From contig SHMT01000021.1 in the NCBI GenBank assembly GCA_004282745.1, positions 1 through 64,000 of the forward strand: a DNA stretch of 64,000 nucleotides, in the 5' to 3' direction. Position 1 is the stretch's first letter. Each line of letters opens with the position of its first letter. Source of the stretch: Candidatus Scalindua sp. SCAELEC01 (GTDB lineage Bacteria; Planctomycetota; Brocadiia; Brocadiales; Scalinduaceae). Below are positions 1-9,455 of the stretch, one piece after another. A program made the translations under genes and the position numbers. Under the pieces are notes generated by a model. That model did no database searches, had not been told where the DNA came from, and was given only the letters and a program-made list of their open reading frames with translations.

Positions 1-356
1 AGCATCATGGCAGAATCATTGATTAAGTAAAGGTAAAATGTTACACATTTACAATAAAATAGGATACCACAGTATCTGTATGTCTAAATTCATGCAGAGA
101 GTCTTGTTTTAAGGTTTTCTTCAAATTACTTTTAATTTGAAAGGCAAAAAGTCTGGCGTACGGATCTAGGGAGGAGCTTCGATGGCTTATTTCCGTACAA
201 AAACTAAATAGGAAAAAGAACACACTTTGGAAAAATACTTATTTAAATACATCTTCACGACGTCTAATAAGCTCCATATATACCCATTGCAATGTATCTA
301 ATATCACACAATCTCTAAAAAGAACATTTTCTATCCTCTTCAGGGGAAAGTCAGAT
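1..356. other. Intergenic, nothing recognised
   Basis: AT-rich sequence without a convincing coding frame, RNA gene or repeat. The purine-rich stretch just before 357 (CAGGGGAAAG) may serve as ribosome binding site of the next gene. Confidence 0.5.
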
Positions 357-1925
357 ATGCTTGATAAAAACCAGTGCAACTTGATCCGCCCTCTACAGAA
401 TCCCTCGGTATACCCGCACGACGCTGATCGGTTTGAGCTGATCGAAACCCATATTTCGTGGGTTTTCCTGAGTGGCTCGTACGCCTATAAGATCAAAAAG
501 GCGCTCAATCTCGGGTTCCTCGATTTTTCGACGTTGGACAAACGCAAATTCTATTGCGAAGAGGAACTGCGGCTCAATGGCAGGCTGGCACCCGAACTCT
601 ACCTGACGGTTGTTCCTATTACCGGCACACCTGACCAGCCGCAACTGGGAGGACCGGGTGAAGCCTTCGAATACGCAGTGAAAATGCGCCGTTTTCCGCA
701 GCAGGCACTGCTGAGCCATATGCTGCAACAGCATCTTCTGGCCGAGACTCACATCAGTCAGGTCATTGCCCAGGTTGCGGACTTTCACCAGACCATTCCG
801 GTAGCAACCGCCGGCACCCGATATGGAAATCCGGATCACGTCGTCGCACCGGTGCATGAAAATTTTGTGCAAATTCGAGAGAGTATGCACGATCCCCGAC
901 ATCTTGAATTGCTTGATCAGGTGGAAGCATGGGCCGAACAACAATACGAATCGTGTTACCCGCATTTTCGGCAAAGAAAAGAGCAGGGCTTTATTCGTGA
1001 ATGCCATGGCGATATGCATCTGGGCAATATGGCGGTGATCGACGATCGTGTGGTCATCTTTGATGGTATCGAGTTTAATCCTGATCTCTACTGGATTGAT
1101 GTAATGAGCGAGGTGGCGTTCCTGTACATGGACCTCGAGTACCACGGGAAGCGTAATTTTGCCTGCCAGTTTTTGAACGGCTATCTGGAAAGGACCGGGG
1201 ATTATCAGGGGCTGCGGGTATTTCACTACTACCGGGCGTACCGTGCTATGGTGCGAGCCAAGGTCGCGTACATTCGTGTGAGCCAGCAAGCAGGGCAGGT
1301 CCTGCGATCGTCGGACATGCAGGAATTCGAACGTTATCTACAGCTCGCGCTCAGCTATACACAGCAGCAACAGCCTGCATTATTCATCACCCATGGCTTG
1401 TCGGGCAGCGGTAAGTCCACCCTCTCGGGGCCATTGGTCGAGCCATTGGCAGCAATAAGAATTCGCTCGGATCGCGAGCGACAGCGAATGTTCGGTAAAG
1501 GCAGGCGGCAAGGTGAGGCGGCAACTATCGGTGAAGGGGTGTACTCCGAAGACGCCAGTCGGCAAACCTATGGGAAGCTTGTAGAACTTGCCGAGGCTGT
1601 TCTGCAAGCCGGGTATTCCGTAATCATTGACGCGACATTTCTCGAACGCCAGAAAAGAACACCTTTTAAACAACTGGCGGATCGTCTCGGTGTACCGATT
1701 CGTATCCTTTTCTTTCGTGCCGATATCGATGTGCTTCGACAGCGCATTCGTAACCGCCAGCGTGAAGGCAGCGACATTTCGGAAGCGGATCTCAGCGTGC
1801 TTGAGCATCAGCTCGCGACGTACACGGGACTTGGTGAGGAGGAGCAAAGGTACACTGTTACCATCGACACCGAATCGGTCTTCGATTCGGAGCAACTCCT
1901 TTCCCTGGTCAATCAATCACTGTAA
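357..1925 (+). CDS. Bifunctional aminoglycoside phosphotransferase-like / P-loop kinase protein
   Basis: 522 aa with two domains. The N-terminal half (about residues 30-330) is an aminoglycoside phosphotransferase (APH)-type kinase fold: the catalytic loop HGDMHLGNM starts at residue 217 and is followed by the metal-binding IFDGIEF. The C-terminal part (about 340-520) is an AAA_33-type P-loop kinase with Walker A GLSGSGKST at about 347 and a later IIDATF strand. Proteins with this order are usually annotated 'bifunctional aminoglycoside phosphotransferase/ATP-binding protein'; the substrate is unknown and antibiotic resistance should not be assumed. The gene is clearly richer in G+C and in C/G-ending codons than its neighbours, which suggests acquisition from another lineage. 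It stands alone and converges with the next gene. Confidence 0.85.
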   Translation: MLDKNQCNLIRPLQNPSVYPHDADRFELIETHISWVFLSGSYAYKIKKALNLGFLDFSTLDKRKFYCEEELRLNGRLAPELYLTVVPITGTPDQPQLGGPGEAFEYAVKMRRFPQQALLSHMLQQHLLAETHISQVIAQVADFHQTIPVATAGTRYGNPDHVVAPVHENFVQIRESMHDPRHLELLDQVEAWAEQQYESCYPHFRQRKEQGFIRECHGDMHLGNMAVIDDRVVIFDGIEFNPDLYWIDVMSEVAFLYMDLEYHGKRNFACQFLNGYLERTGDYQGLRVFHYYRAYRAMVRAKVAYIRVSQQAGQVLRSSDMQEFERYLQLALSYTQQQQPALFITHGLSGSGKSTLSGPLVEPLAAIRIRSDRERQRMFGKGRRQGEAATIGEGVYSEDASRQTYGKLVELAEAVLQAGYSVIIDATFLERQKRTPFKQLADRLGVPIRILFFRADIDVLRQRIRNRQREGSDISEADLSVLEHQLATYTGLGEEEQRYTVTIDTESVFDSEQLLSLVNQSL

Positions 1926-2046
1926 CAGGCGTTTCAAAACAGGGCGGTTTTATGGCGAGTACTGAACAATCGATCCGATTCAGGATGGTTTCGGCCGTGT
2001 TACCCCTGATAAAATCTTTCTTACTAAACATATTCTTAGGTCTAAT

Positions 2047-3357
2047 TTAATCTTTTTCCGATCCTCTCTTTATGCTGCCATAGAGCTCAGCCCACCTGGG
2101 TAACCTATCTGTCAACTCGAGGGTATCTAAGTACGACATGTCAGCGTATGGGAAAAGAGTTGTTTCAGAGGAACAATTTCCCTGCAGTGTTAATGCATTT
2201 GCTATGTGAACGGCCGTTAAAGCTGTAAACTCAGTTGAGTATTTCGCTGTCTGTTGGGGTATTAACTTACCATTTTCCGATTCGGTTTTCTCGTTATCTC
2301 CTTTCAGGTCTTTATTTGACATAATGAACATACGTTCTATCAACTTGGATGGATTGTGGTGATAGGCTACTGATTCGGCGATATTAGCAGGAAGTCCCCA
2401 GAGCCCTAAGAGATAAGCACCCAATTCTGCATGAGAAGTTTTCAAAGTGTTGTACTCAGCTTCTGTAGAATCACAACCGGTTGTTTTTACAAGTTGTATA
2501 ACTTTATTGTATTGCTGTGGAACTTTAAGTAGTATGAGTTTTCCAATGTCATGTAACATTCCCGCTATCATCGCCTCTTCCACAACTTTAGCAGAAGCGT
2601 TTTCAGCACGAGCAATATCTCTGGCAAGTCCTCCGGTTATCAAACAGTGTTTCCACATTTTCGTTAATGAAAAGTCACACAATTCTGCATCTTCTGTAAA
2701 TGAAGAAAAGACATGAATAGAAAGAACTAGTGCCTTCAATGACTCTATCCCCACAAAGACAGATGCTTGCTGTGGGTTAGTGATTTTGCGTGGTAGAGCA
2801 AAGAAAGCAGAGTTAACTAACTGTAGGATTTTTGCGGACATTGACACATCTTGTGAAATAAAATGACCAACCTTCTTGAGAGAGGGTTCGGAGGACTGCA
2901 TTTCTGATACAATAGAATTATATAAAGCGGGGAGACTCGGTAAATTCTTTGTACCTGCAGCAATCTTTTTTAATGTTTCGTTCTTTAACAGATCTCGCAG
3001 TTTGCATGTACGTTCAATGGTGTTTTTCATTGTTTCGGCACAACATGGTTTTGCTAAAAACTGGTGTACGATCATGGTTGACTTAAGAACAGTTTCTGGA
3101 TCTGAAAGCTTTGCGTGAATAATACGAACAGTTTTAGGATAACGTTCACTAACCGCACCAAGTAATTCTACACCGTCCATTCCCTGAAGACTTATATCGG
3201 AAACGAGAACATCAAAAGAGGATTTTGACATGAGGTCCAATGCTTCTTCTCCACTTATTACAATCTCTATTACCCAATCAGGGGATATCAGTCCAAGTGT
3301 CCTTGTTAACTTTTTTGTCGAACCCAAATCATTATCCACAAACAGGATCCTTCTCAT
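2047..3357 (-). CDS. Response regulator with HDOD output domain
   Basis: 436 aa. Residues 1-120 form a receiver domain with acidic D8 and D10, phospho-acceptor D54 (LVSDISLQGMDG) and K103 (LAKPC). The Ser/Thr normally found at the end of strand 4 appears to be His81 (VRIIHAKL). Residues about 135-340 form an HDOD domain, starting LPSLPALY and including AGMLHDIGKL, which keeps an HD pair. HDOD proteins of this layout act in signalling, motility or stress pathways, usually without proven enzymatic activity. No sensor kinase is adjacent, so its partner must be encoded elsewhere. It is a single-gene unit convergent with the upstream kinase gene. Confidence 0.88.
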   Translation of the reverse strand: MRRILFVDNDLGSTKKLTRTLGLISPDWVIEIVISGEEALDLMSKSSFDVLVSDISLQGMDGVELLGAVSERYPKTVRIIHAKLSDPETVLKSTMIVHQFLAKPCCAETMKNTIERTCKLRDLLKNETLKKIAAGTKNLPSLPALYNSIVSEMQSSEPSLKKVGHFISQDVSMSAKILQLVNSAFFALPRKITNPQQASVFVGIESLKALVLSIHVFSSFTEDAELCDFSLTKMWKHCLITGGLARDIARAENASAKVVEEAMIAGMLHDIGKLILLKVPQQYNKVIQLVKTTGCDSTEAEYNTLKTSHAELGAYLLGLWGLPANIAESVAYHHNPSKLIERMFIMSNKDLKGDNEKTESENGKLIPQQTAKYSTEFTALTAVHIANALTLQGNCSSETTLFPYADMSYLDTLELTDRLPRWAELYGSIKRGSEKD

Positions 3358-3511
3358 CTAAAATGTCCTTTCTTCTGTATTTGCCAATTACTTAAAATCT
3401 ATATGCCGTCTAGTTCGTATTATTCCGTTATCATTGTGATATACTAAAATGGATAAGTCTCGTTTTCAGAGACAGTGCTATAACAATTATCTTTATAACA
3501 TACAGTTTGTT

Positions 3512-4066
3512 TTATATTTTCGATAAAGGAGTCAACGACATTTTTATATTTTCAAATATCATACTCGCTTCCGTGTCTGTTATCTCACCTTTTTCTTCTT
3601 TTAAGAACAGGCCAAGTCTCAGAGCATGAAGGGCATGCACCTGTAGATCATCTGGATTCTTACGAATTAGTGCTTGCCACTTTAACTCTAAATCTGGATT
3701 CAGACAATATTTTTCGTGATTTACATCTTGGTTTGTTAGTTGATTTATATTGCTGAACGAAAAAGCGTCTCCCTTGTCCGTAATTGTTTTTTTTATTATT
3801 TCCCAGGTGGAGTTCTTTCTTACCTTCTCCAGGAACTCGTTTCCATCCCACGATAGGTTGTGAGGCATTAAATATAAAACCTGTCCCGTTAACTCCGATT
3901 TCACCGGATCGCAGTGAAGAAGGTTTGAGTCATACATCAAATAGATATGATATTTTATACTGCTTGCATCAAATCCTTCGATCTTTGGGAGATCATCATG
4001 CACGGTATCTTTCGTTTCCTCAAAGTAAAAAAGTAATTTTCTTATTAAATCCATATCTCGCTTCAT
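3512..4066 (-). CDS. DUF2513-like protein
   Basis: 184 aa. The opening MKRDMDLIRKLL, the winged-helix-like part (YHIYLMYDSNLL) and the segment LSWDGNEFLEKVR match what I know of the DUF2513 family, which is found in prophages and accessory regions and has no established function. A helix-turn-helix-like fold is likely from the pattern. It lies between the HDOD regulator and another orphan gene on the same strand, with gaps over 150 bp, so it is probably transcribed separately. Confidence 0.7.
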   Translation of the reverse strand: MKRDMDLIRKLLFYFEETKDTVHDDLPKIEGFDASSIKYHIYLMYDSNLLHCDPVKSELTGQVLYLMPHNLSWDGNEFLEKVRKNSTWEIIKKTITDKGDAFSFSNINQLTNQDVNHEKYCLNPDLELKWQALIRKNPDDLQVHALHALRLGLFLKEEKGEITDTEASMIFENIKMSLTPLSKI

Positions 4067-4277
4067 CTCTTCCCTTTATACCTCCAATTTTTTGTATTGG
4101 GATGTAGTAAAAATTTATAAAATATATAAAGTTATTCAACAACAATTATTGGTAGAATTAACGTCCATTGAGCACCGCTTTGTCAACCAATTACTAGATT
4201 AATAGGTGATTTTAGTTTCATTATGTAAATGACACTACTCTTTAATAATCAGACCACAATATTTTATTCTCCTGGTA

Positions 4278-5006
4278 TTAGTACGGTATTTCACTAACGT
4301 CGATTTTATCGGTGAGTCTATCTAAAACTGAATTTTGTGATTTTGGGTAATCTTTACCAATAGTATCTCTTCTTGTATTATTCAAATATCCATCTCCGCA
4401 CTCTGCAGGAACAGAATATACTGGAATTTCATAAATTATATTTTCTGAATTACCATCTTCGACGTATTTGTTAACGATACAAAATTTTACATTTACCTTT
4501 AACGTGGAAGCCCAATCGCTTAAATCTTTGGATATAGTTTCTGTAGGCATTGCAACAAGAGGAGCATGTTCGAAAATCTCAACAAGAACACTTCGGACCT
4601 TAGAGGTAAATACACTCTCATCATTCATCAAGTAACCTTCGTCTGAAAATATTTTTATTATCTCTTTGTTTTTCTTAAGTTGCAGTATTATCGTTTCTAT
4701 AAGCAGTTGTTTGGTTGTTAGTTGTTCTGAAGCAATCAGTTGTTTTACTACTTGTGGTGCAATATGACTCCAAACATTGTGTTTTGGCAGTGTCGTGCAT
4801 AGGACAAACCATTGTCGATTTGAAATGTTAATTGCAAATCCATCCGAGAATTCTCCGAAACCACCACTTTCTGAAATAAGCTCTTTCGAGAGGCAAAAAG
4901 CGCTCTGTCCAAAAAAGTAATTGGGATTTTTTATAACCATGTTTTTCAGTTCATCTTCAGATGTAAATGGAGATGAAACAAACTTGTTTCTACCTGATAG
5001 TAACAT
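4278..5006 (-). CDS. Uncharacterised protein, possibly a degenerate nuclease-like fold
   Basis: 242 aa, with a good ribosome binding site (AAAGGAG) a few bases before the ATG. The segment ELKNMVIKNPNYFFG, then SDGFAINISNRQWFVLCTT, then HIAPQVVKQLI resembles the core of PD-(D/E)XK-like restriction-associated proteins, where an acidic motif would sit in the 'WFVLCTT' strand. Those acidic residues are absent here, so if the relationship holds the site is inactive. The C-terminal half is not recognised. Function unknown; the family assignment is weak. Confidence 0.5.
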   Translation of the reverse strand: MLLSGRNKFVSSPFTSEDELKNMVIKNPNYFFGQSAFCLSKELISESGGFGEFSDGFAINISNRQWFVLCTTLPKHNVWSHIAPQVVKQLIASEQLTTKQLLIETIILQLKKNKEIIKIFSDEGYLMNDESVFTSKVRSVLVEIFEHAPLVAMPTETISKDLSDWASTLKVNVKFCIVNKYVEDGNSENIIYEIPVYSVPAECGDGYLNNTRRDTIGKDYPKSQNSVLDRLTDKIDVSEIPY

Positions 5007-5644
5007 TTGATACTCCTTTTCTATCTAATGCACAAGCTAATAAGGCATACAGCTCTCATTTTTTGCTTTATTTTACTGTTGATGCGCAAGACGCATACCC
5101 ATGTTGTCATAAAAGATTTGACAAAGAACGTATTTTTGTATGCCCTGGTTACATAATATGTTACAGTTTCAACAGGTAATGTGGGGGGAAATAAGTAATA
5201 TCTCAAAGATAGTGGTGGTGTTCCATTTTGTGACATTGTCCATGAAAGTTCACCTCACGTGAGCAATCTAACAAAACAGAGAAAATACGATTTTCTCTTA
5301 AACTCTGTGTGTGAGAATTGATTTGGAAAAAATGGCACTCACTAAAATTATTGGAGATTAATCACATCATATGTATATAATGCTGGCAAGCCTCCCGAAC
5401 TATACTCATCTCATAATGGTTTTCGGATAAAATCCGAGATAAAATTGAGCGAGTAAAATCCTCGGCGTTTTCTGTCTGAGACGGGCAAGCATGTAAAGTT
5501 GTTCTTTTCTGAGTTCTCAACGGGGCAGAGAAGCGGAGGATGTACAATGGGTTATCAAAAGTAAGGTACAGAAAAGACTTGAGACTTAAGTAGTGCGCAA
5601 AGGAATTACAAAGTGATCTTAAAAAATTGTTCTTGGGGAATAGT
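5007..5644. other. Intergenic region with a truncated repeat
   Basis: About 640 bp without a supported gene. It contains the perfect palindrome CTCACGTGAG near 5255, a small hairpin (GAGAAAAT-ACG-ATTTTCTC near 5280-5298) and the truncated repeat copy listed separately at 5401. Confidence 0.5.
5401..5490 (+). repeat. Truncated copy of MITE-like family B
   Basis: About 90 bp starting TATACTCATCTCATAATGG are closely similar to the left end of the 251-bp element at 35513 and to the element at 45015 (reverse orientation). Similarity is lost after about 5490, so the GC-rich centre and the right end are missing. Confidence 0.8.
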
Positions 5645-6295
5645 ATGGTATCTCATATTTTAAAAAGAGTGAAACTCTATATGATAGGATTTCTGGGATC
5701 AACTCTCTTTCGATTTCTGTTTTTTACAATTCGGATTGAGGAGAGACCACACCACTATCCCAGGCAACAAAAAGAGCGAGGAAGGAGGGTGATTTATGCC
5801 TTATGGCATCCATTTATTCTGATACCCGGTTTTGCTTCAAGAAATCTGGGAATAATGGTATTGATAAGCCAACATTCTGATGGTGAATACATTGCACAGG
5901 TTATTCAGTGGCTGGGCTATTGCGTAGTGAGAGGTTCTACGACGCGAGGTGGTGGGAGGGCGATGTTATCTATCATCAAGAGAGCGAGAGAGTGGGATGC
6001 CTTGGCAATTACCCCAGATGGTCCGAAGGGGCCGGTACATAAAGCGCAATCAGGGATAATTTATTTGGGACAAAAAACTGGTTATCCAATAATTCCGATG
6101 TCAATTTGGAGTTCAAAGTATTGGACTCTTCCCAGTTGGGATAAATTCCAAATTCCAAAACCGTTCTCGAAGTCCATTATACAGTATGGAGATCCGATTT
6201 ATATACCACCTAAACTTACGAAAGATGAGATAGAAAAGTATCGTATATTGTTAGAAAAAACACTTAACGAAATGGCAAGAGAGGAAGATCATTAA
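5645..6295 (+). CDS. DUF374 family lysophospholipid acyltransferase-like protein
   Basis: 216 aa from ATG 5645, which has a GGGG ribosome binding site at 5635; a TTG at 5627 would add six residues. Motifs in order are ALWH, ISQHSDGE, RGSTTRGG and TPDGPKGP, the signature of DUF374 proteins, which are related to the LpxL/PlsC acyltransferase superfamily. An N-terminal hydrophobic stretch (GFLGSTLFRFLFF) suggests membrane attachment. The family probably acylates lipid A precursors or other envelope lipids; the substrate is not defined here. It is the only gene in its unit and converges with rseP. Confidence 0.85.
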   Translation: MVSHILKRVKLYMIGFLGSTLFRFLFFTIRIEERPHHYPRQQKERGRRVIYALWHPFILIPGFASRNLGIMVLISQHSDGEYIAQVIQWLGYCVVRGSTTRGGGRAMLSIIKRAREWDALAITPDGPKGPVHKAQSGIIYLGQKTGYPIIPMSIWSSKYWTLPSWDKFQIPKPFSKSIIQYGDPIYIPPKLTKDEIEKYRILLEKTLNEMAREEDH

Positions 6296-6486
6296 GAGGC
6301 CAGGAACAAATAACGTGACAATTTTGTGGCTCGTCCAACCTATAAGCCATTTTGATGGGCAAAAAAGGCAGGTTATTTTGGATCAGCTCCTACGGCTCTG
6401 CGTTAGAGTTAAGGTCAGGGTAATGCGCAACTTTATAAATTGCCAAGCAATTCTTTGGATTGACCCGATGAGAGCTGAGCCCTCAG

Positions 6487-8301
6487 TTAGAGTACCTGAA
6501 AAATTCGCATGATGTCATTTTTCGTTGCATAGATAACGAGGGATAAAATTAAGCCTAAACCTATGTAATTGGCAATTGCAAGAGTCTTTTCACTGACAGG
6601 CGAACCCTTAAGTTTTTCAATTCCGATGAACAGGAGATGACCACCATCCAAAACAGGGACAGGTAAAATATTAAGAACAGCAAGATTGATACTGATAATA
6701 GCGAGGAAATAGACAAGTTTCCCAATCCCAGATTTAGCAGATTCATAGGAGGCCTGGGCAATGAGAACAGGGCCTCCAAGCGCTTTTGTTGACAATTTTT
6801 GGGAAACAAAGCCCTGCAAGGTTAAATAAATCCTCTTGATGTTTATTATTGCTTTCTGGGTTCCCACTATACACGATACCAATAGTCCATATTTCCGTGT
6901 TATTTTCTTCTCTTTTAATCGAATACCCATCCGACCTTGGGCACTCTCTTCACTCTTAACCGGTGTAATTTGCTCCACCATTCTTTCATTGCCACGTATC
7001 CACGCAATCTCCACTGGCTTACCGTTACTTTTTGCAATGGACTCTAAAAGTTCTTCCCATTTCAAGGTCTCCTTACCATTCAATGATATGATTTTGTCTC
7101 CTGGCTTGATCCCTATTTCTGCTGACGGTAGGCCCTCTACCGTCGTGTCCACGGTGAGTCCGTAGTGAGGAGTAAACCCTGTCAGGAACTCCTGGATAGT
7201 TTCTTCACCTGATTTGTTGAACGCTATCAATTGTGTGTTGCGACCTCTCTTTATCTCCAAATCGATACTTCCATCAGGTAAACTTGTTATTGAATTCACC
7301 AATTCTGAGTAGCCTGTAACCGTTTGTCCATTTACCTTAACTATTTCATCACCTTTTTTAAGTCCGATAGATCTTGCCAAACAATCATTTTTTAGGCTAT
7401 CAATCTTTGCCGTTGTACAAGAGAGGCCTATCATCCATCTGTTGTCAACTGATGGTGTAATGTTCAGATCAAACTTTCTGTCATTACGCAAAACCGTTAA
7501 GACTAGCTCATTTCCAGGGTTTGAGCGTTCAATCGCTCTAAATTCATTTTCTGATGTAATACTTGTACCATCAACTGCAATTATGGTGTCACCAACTTTC
7601 ACGCCAGCTTTTTGGGCCGGTGCATCAGAATCCCCAAATGAAAAAATCTTACCCACTTCCAAACTGGTTGCTGGAGCTATTCCAATGCGTTGGATCCCTA
7701 GATTTGGATCAAATCTAGGGAGAATATTAACGTATTGTAACTTCCCGTCTCTCTCTAACTCCACTTTAATACCTTCCGGTGAATTGTTGAGAGCGATAGA
7801 GACAAAGACATCCTCAAAATCTGGGTTAGAGATTCTGTCGACTTTGGTGATTTTGTCTCCCGGTTGAATACCCGCTTCCCAGGCAGGCCAACCAGGGATG
7901 ACTTGGCCTATTTCAGAGGTAACAAAAGGAACCCCTATCCGGAAAGCGATAATGAAGGCGATAAATGCCAATAGTGTGTTACAGGTAACTCCGGCAACGA
8001 GTACGGCAGCGCGCTGCCCAGGTGTTTTGGATGAAAATTCCCCCTCATCACCGGTGCATGTTTCATCTTTCTGCTCACCGGCAAGTTTCACATATCCTCC
8101 TAAAGGAAAGAGGGATAGCCGGTAGTCTGTTTCTCCAATCTTTTTTCTTATAATGGCTGGTCCAAATCCCATTGAAAATGCGAGAACTCGTACACCTATT
8201 TTCTTCGCAACCAAAAAATGACCAAGTTCATGAACAAAAATGAGTAGTCCTATCCCAGCGATTACTAAGATAACATTAGTTGATATACCTATAAAAGGCA
8301 T
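6487..8301 (-). CDS. rseP: Site-2 intramembrane metalloprotease RseP
   Basis: 604 aa. The N-terminal membrane helix carries the zinc motif HELGH (residues 24-28) and the C-terminal helix carries LDG (about 551-553), the third zinc ligand. Between them lie what look like four PDZ repeats, each with a GxKxGDxI-type core (GIQPGDKI, GVKVGDTI, GLKKGDEI, GIKPGDKI). Escherichia coli RseP is about 450 aa with two PDZ domains, so this protein is enlarged by additional repeats. Members cleave membrane-bound anti-sigma factors or leftover signal peptides. The start overlaps the end of dxr by 13 bp, giving the common dxr-rseP arrangement. Confidence 0.93.
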   Translation of the reverse strand: MPFIGISTNVILVIAGIGLLIFVHELGHFLVAKKIGVRVLAFSMGFGPAIIRKKIGETDYRLSLFPLGGYVKLAGEQKDETCTGDEGEFSSKTPGQRAAVLVAGVTCNTLLAFIAFIIAFRIGVPFVTSEIGQVIPGWPAWEAGIQPGDKITKVDRISNPDFEDVFVSIALNNSPEGIKVELERDGKLQYVNILPRFDPNLGIQRIGIAPATSLEVGKIFSFGDSDAPAQKAGVKVGDTIIAVDGTSITSENEFRAIERSNPGNELVLTVLRNDRKFDLNITPSVDNRWMIGLSCTTAKIDSLKNDCLARSIGLKKGDEIVKVNGQTVTGYSELVNSITSLPDGSIDLEIKRGRNTQLIAFNKSGEETIQEFLTGFTPHYGLTVDTTVEGLPSAEIGIKPGDKIISLNGKETLKWEELLESIAKSNGKPVEIAWIRGNERMVEQITPVKSEESAQGRMGIRLKEKKITRKYGLLVSCIVGTQKAIINIKRIYLTLQGFVSQKLSTKALGGPVLIAQASYESAKSGIGKLVYFLAIISINLAVLNILPVPVLDGGHLLFIGIEKLKGSPVSEKTLAIANYIGLGLILSLVIYATKNDIMRIFQVL

Positions 8302-9437
8302 TTTTTGGTCTCCTTACGTGCATAGTCATCGGCAAGCATGATATCTTTCATATCAGGGTCTTGGACAAAGTTATGTTTCTGGATAACCTTATCGACCAGT
8401 TTTGCGATATCTGTAAATTTAATTTTTCTCTCGAGGAAAGCCTGAACGGCTACTTCATTAGCCGCATTCAGCGTTACTCCGTTGGTACCACCTTCTTTCG
8501 CAGCTTCGTATCCTAATTTCAATGCGGGGAATTTGTCCATATCAGGTTGTAAAAATGTGAGATTTGCAAGTTTGGCAAGATCTAGATTCTGCACATTACC
8601 GTTTTCTCTATGAGGATAGGTTAAAGCAAATTGGATCGGTACTTTCATACTCGGTAGTCCCATTTGGGCAATAACAGAACCATCACAAAATTCAACAAGT
8701 GAATGGATGATTGATTCCGGGTGAATGATTACGTCGATTTGTGTTGTGTCTAAATTAAAGAGCCATTTCGCCTCAATGATTTCTAGTGCTTTGTTCATTA
8801 ATGTAGCGGAATCTATTGTTATTTTTTGTCCCATTTGCCAGGTTGGATGTTTAAGGGCCTCTTCCAATGTAACCTGGGAGAGTTTTTCTTTAGGGTGATT
8901 ACAAAACGGCCCACCGGAAGCGGTAATGACAACTCTCTTTACCTCATTGCGATTTCCCGCCATCATGGCTTGAAAAATTGCGCTATGCTCACTGTCTACA
9001 GGAAGGATTTGAGCACCTCTCTCTTTGGCCATCGGCATAATTATGTTACCTGCCATCACCAGGGCCTCTTTGTTTGCAAGCGCCAATGTCTTACCCGTTT
9101 TAATAACTTCAATAGCCGCTGGAAGACCCGCAGCGCCCACAATCGCAGAGATAACAATGTCCGCATCTTCTTGTGCGATTAATTCACATACGCTCTCTTT
9201 TCCTGTACGGATCCGGACAGACTTTTCAGGTACTTTTTTTTGCAAATCATCCAGCCACTTTCCCTCAACAAGAGAAACGCTTTTTGGTTCAAATTCATTA
9301 ATTTGCTCTGCTAAGAGATCCCAACGGGAATTTGCAGATAAACCTACCACCTTATATTGATGACGAAGATTTCTTACAACTTCCAAAGCACTGGTTCCGA
9401 CAGACCCCGTTGATCCAAGAATAATCACATTTTTCAT
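8289..9437 (-). CDS. dxr: 1-deoxy-D-xylulose 5-phosphate reductoisomerase
   Basis: 382 aa, close to the usual length. It converts DXP to MEP with NADPH, the committed step of non-mevalonate isoprenoid synthesis in the cytoplasm. Visible motifs are the NADPH-binding GSTGSVG (residues 8-14), the metal-binding DSEHSAIFQ, ASGGPF, and the substrate-loop region HPTWQMGQKITIDSATLMNK. It lies 18 bp after ispG and overlaps rseP, so ispG-dxr-rseP form one operon holding two steps of the same pathway. Confidence 0.97.
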   Translation of the reverse strand: MKNVIILGSTGSVGTSALEVVRNLRHQYKVVGLSANSRWDLLAEQINEFEPKSVSLVEGKWLDDLQKKVPEKSVRIRTGKESVCELIAQEDADIVISAIVGAAGLPAAIEVIKTGKTLALANKEALVMAGNIIMPMAKERGAQILPVDSEHSAIFQAMMAGNRNEVKRVVITASGGPFCNHPKEKLSQVTLEEALKHPTWQMGQKITIDSATLMNKALEIIEAKWLFNLDTTQIDVIIHPESIIHSLVEFCDGSVIAQMGLPSMKVPIQFALTYPHRENGNVQNLDLAKLANLTFLQPDMDKFPALKLGYEAAKEGGTNGVTLNAANEVAVQAFLERKIKFTDIAKLVDKVIQKHNFVQDPDMKDIMLADDYARKETKKCLL

Positions 9438-9455
9438 TTTTATAGATTTTTTTTG

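Noticed and set aside
393-1289. 298-codon frame antisense to the kinase gene
   Set aside because: Shadow frame caused by the high GC at third positions of the plus-strand gene; no ribosome site or recognisable motif.
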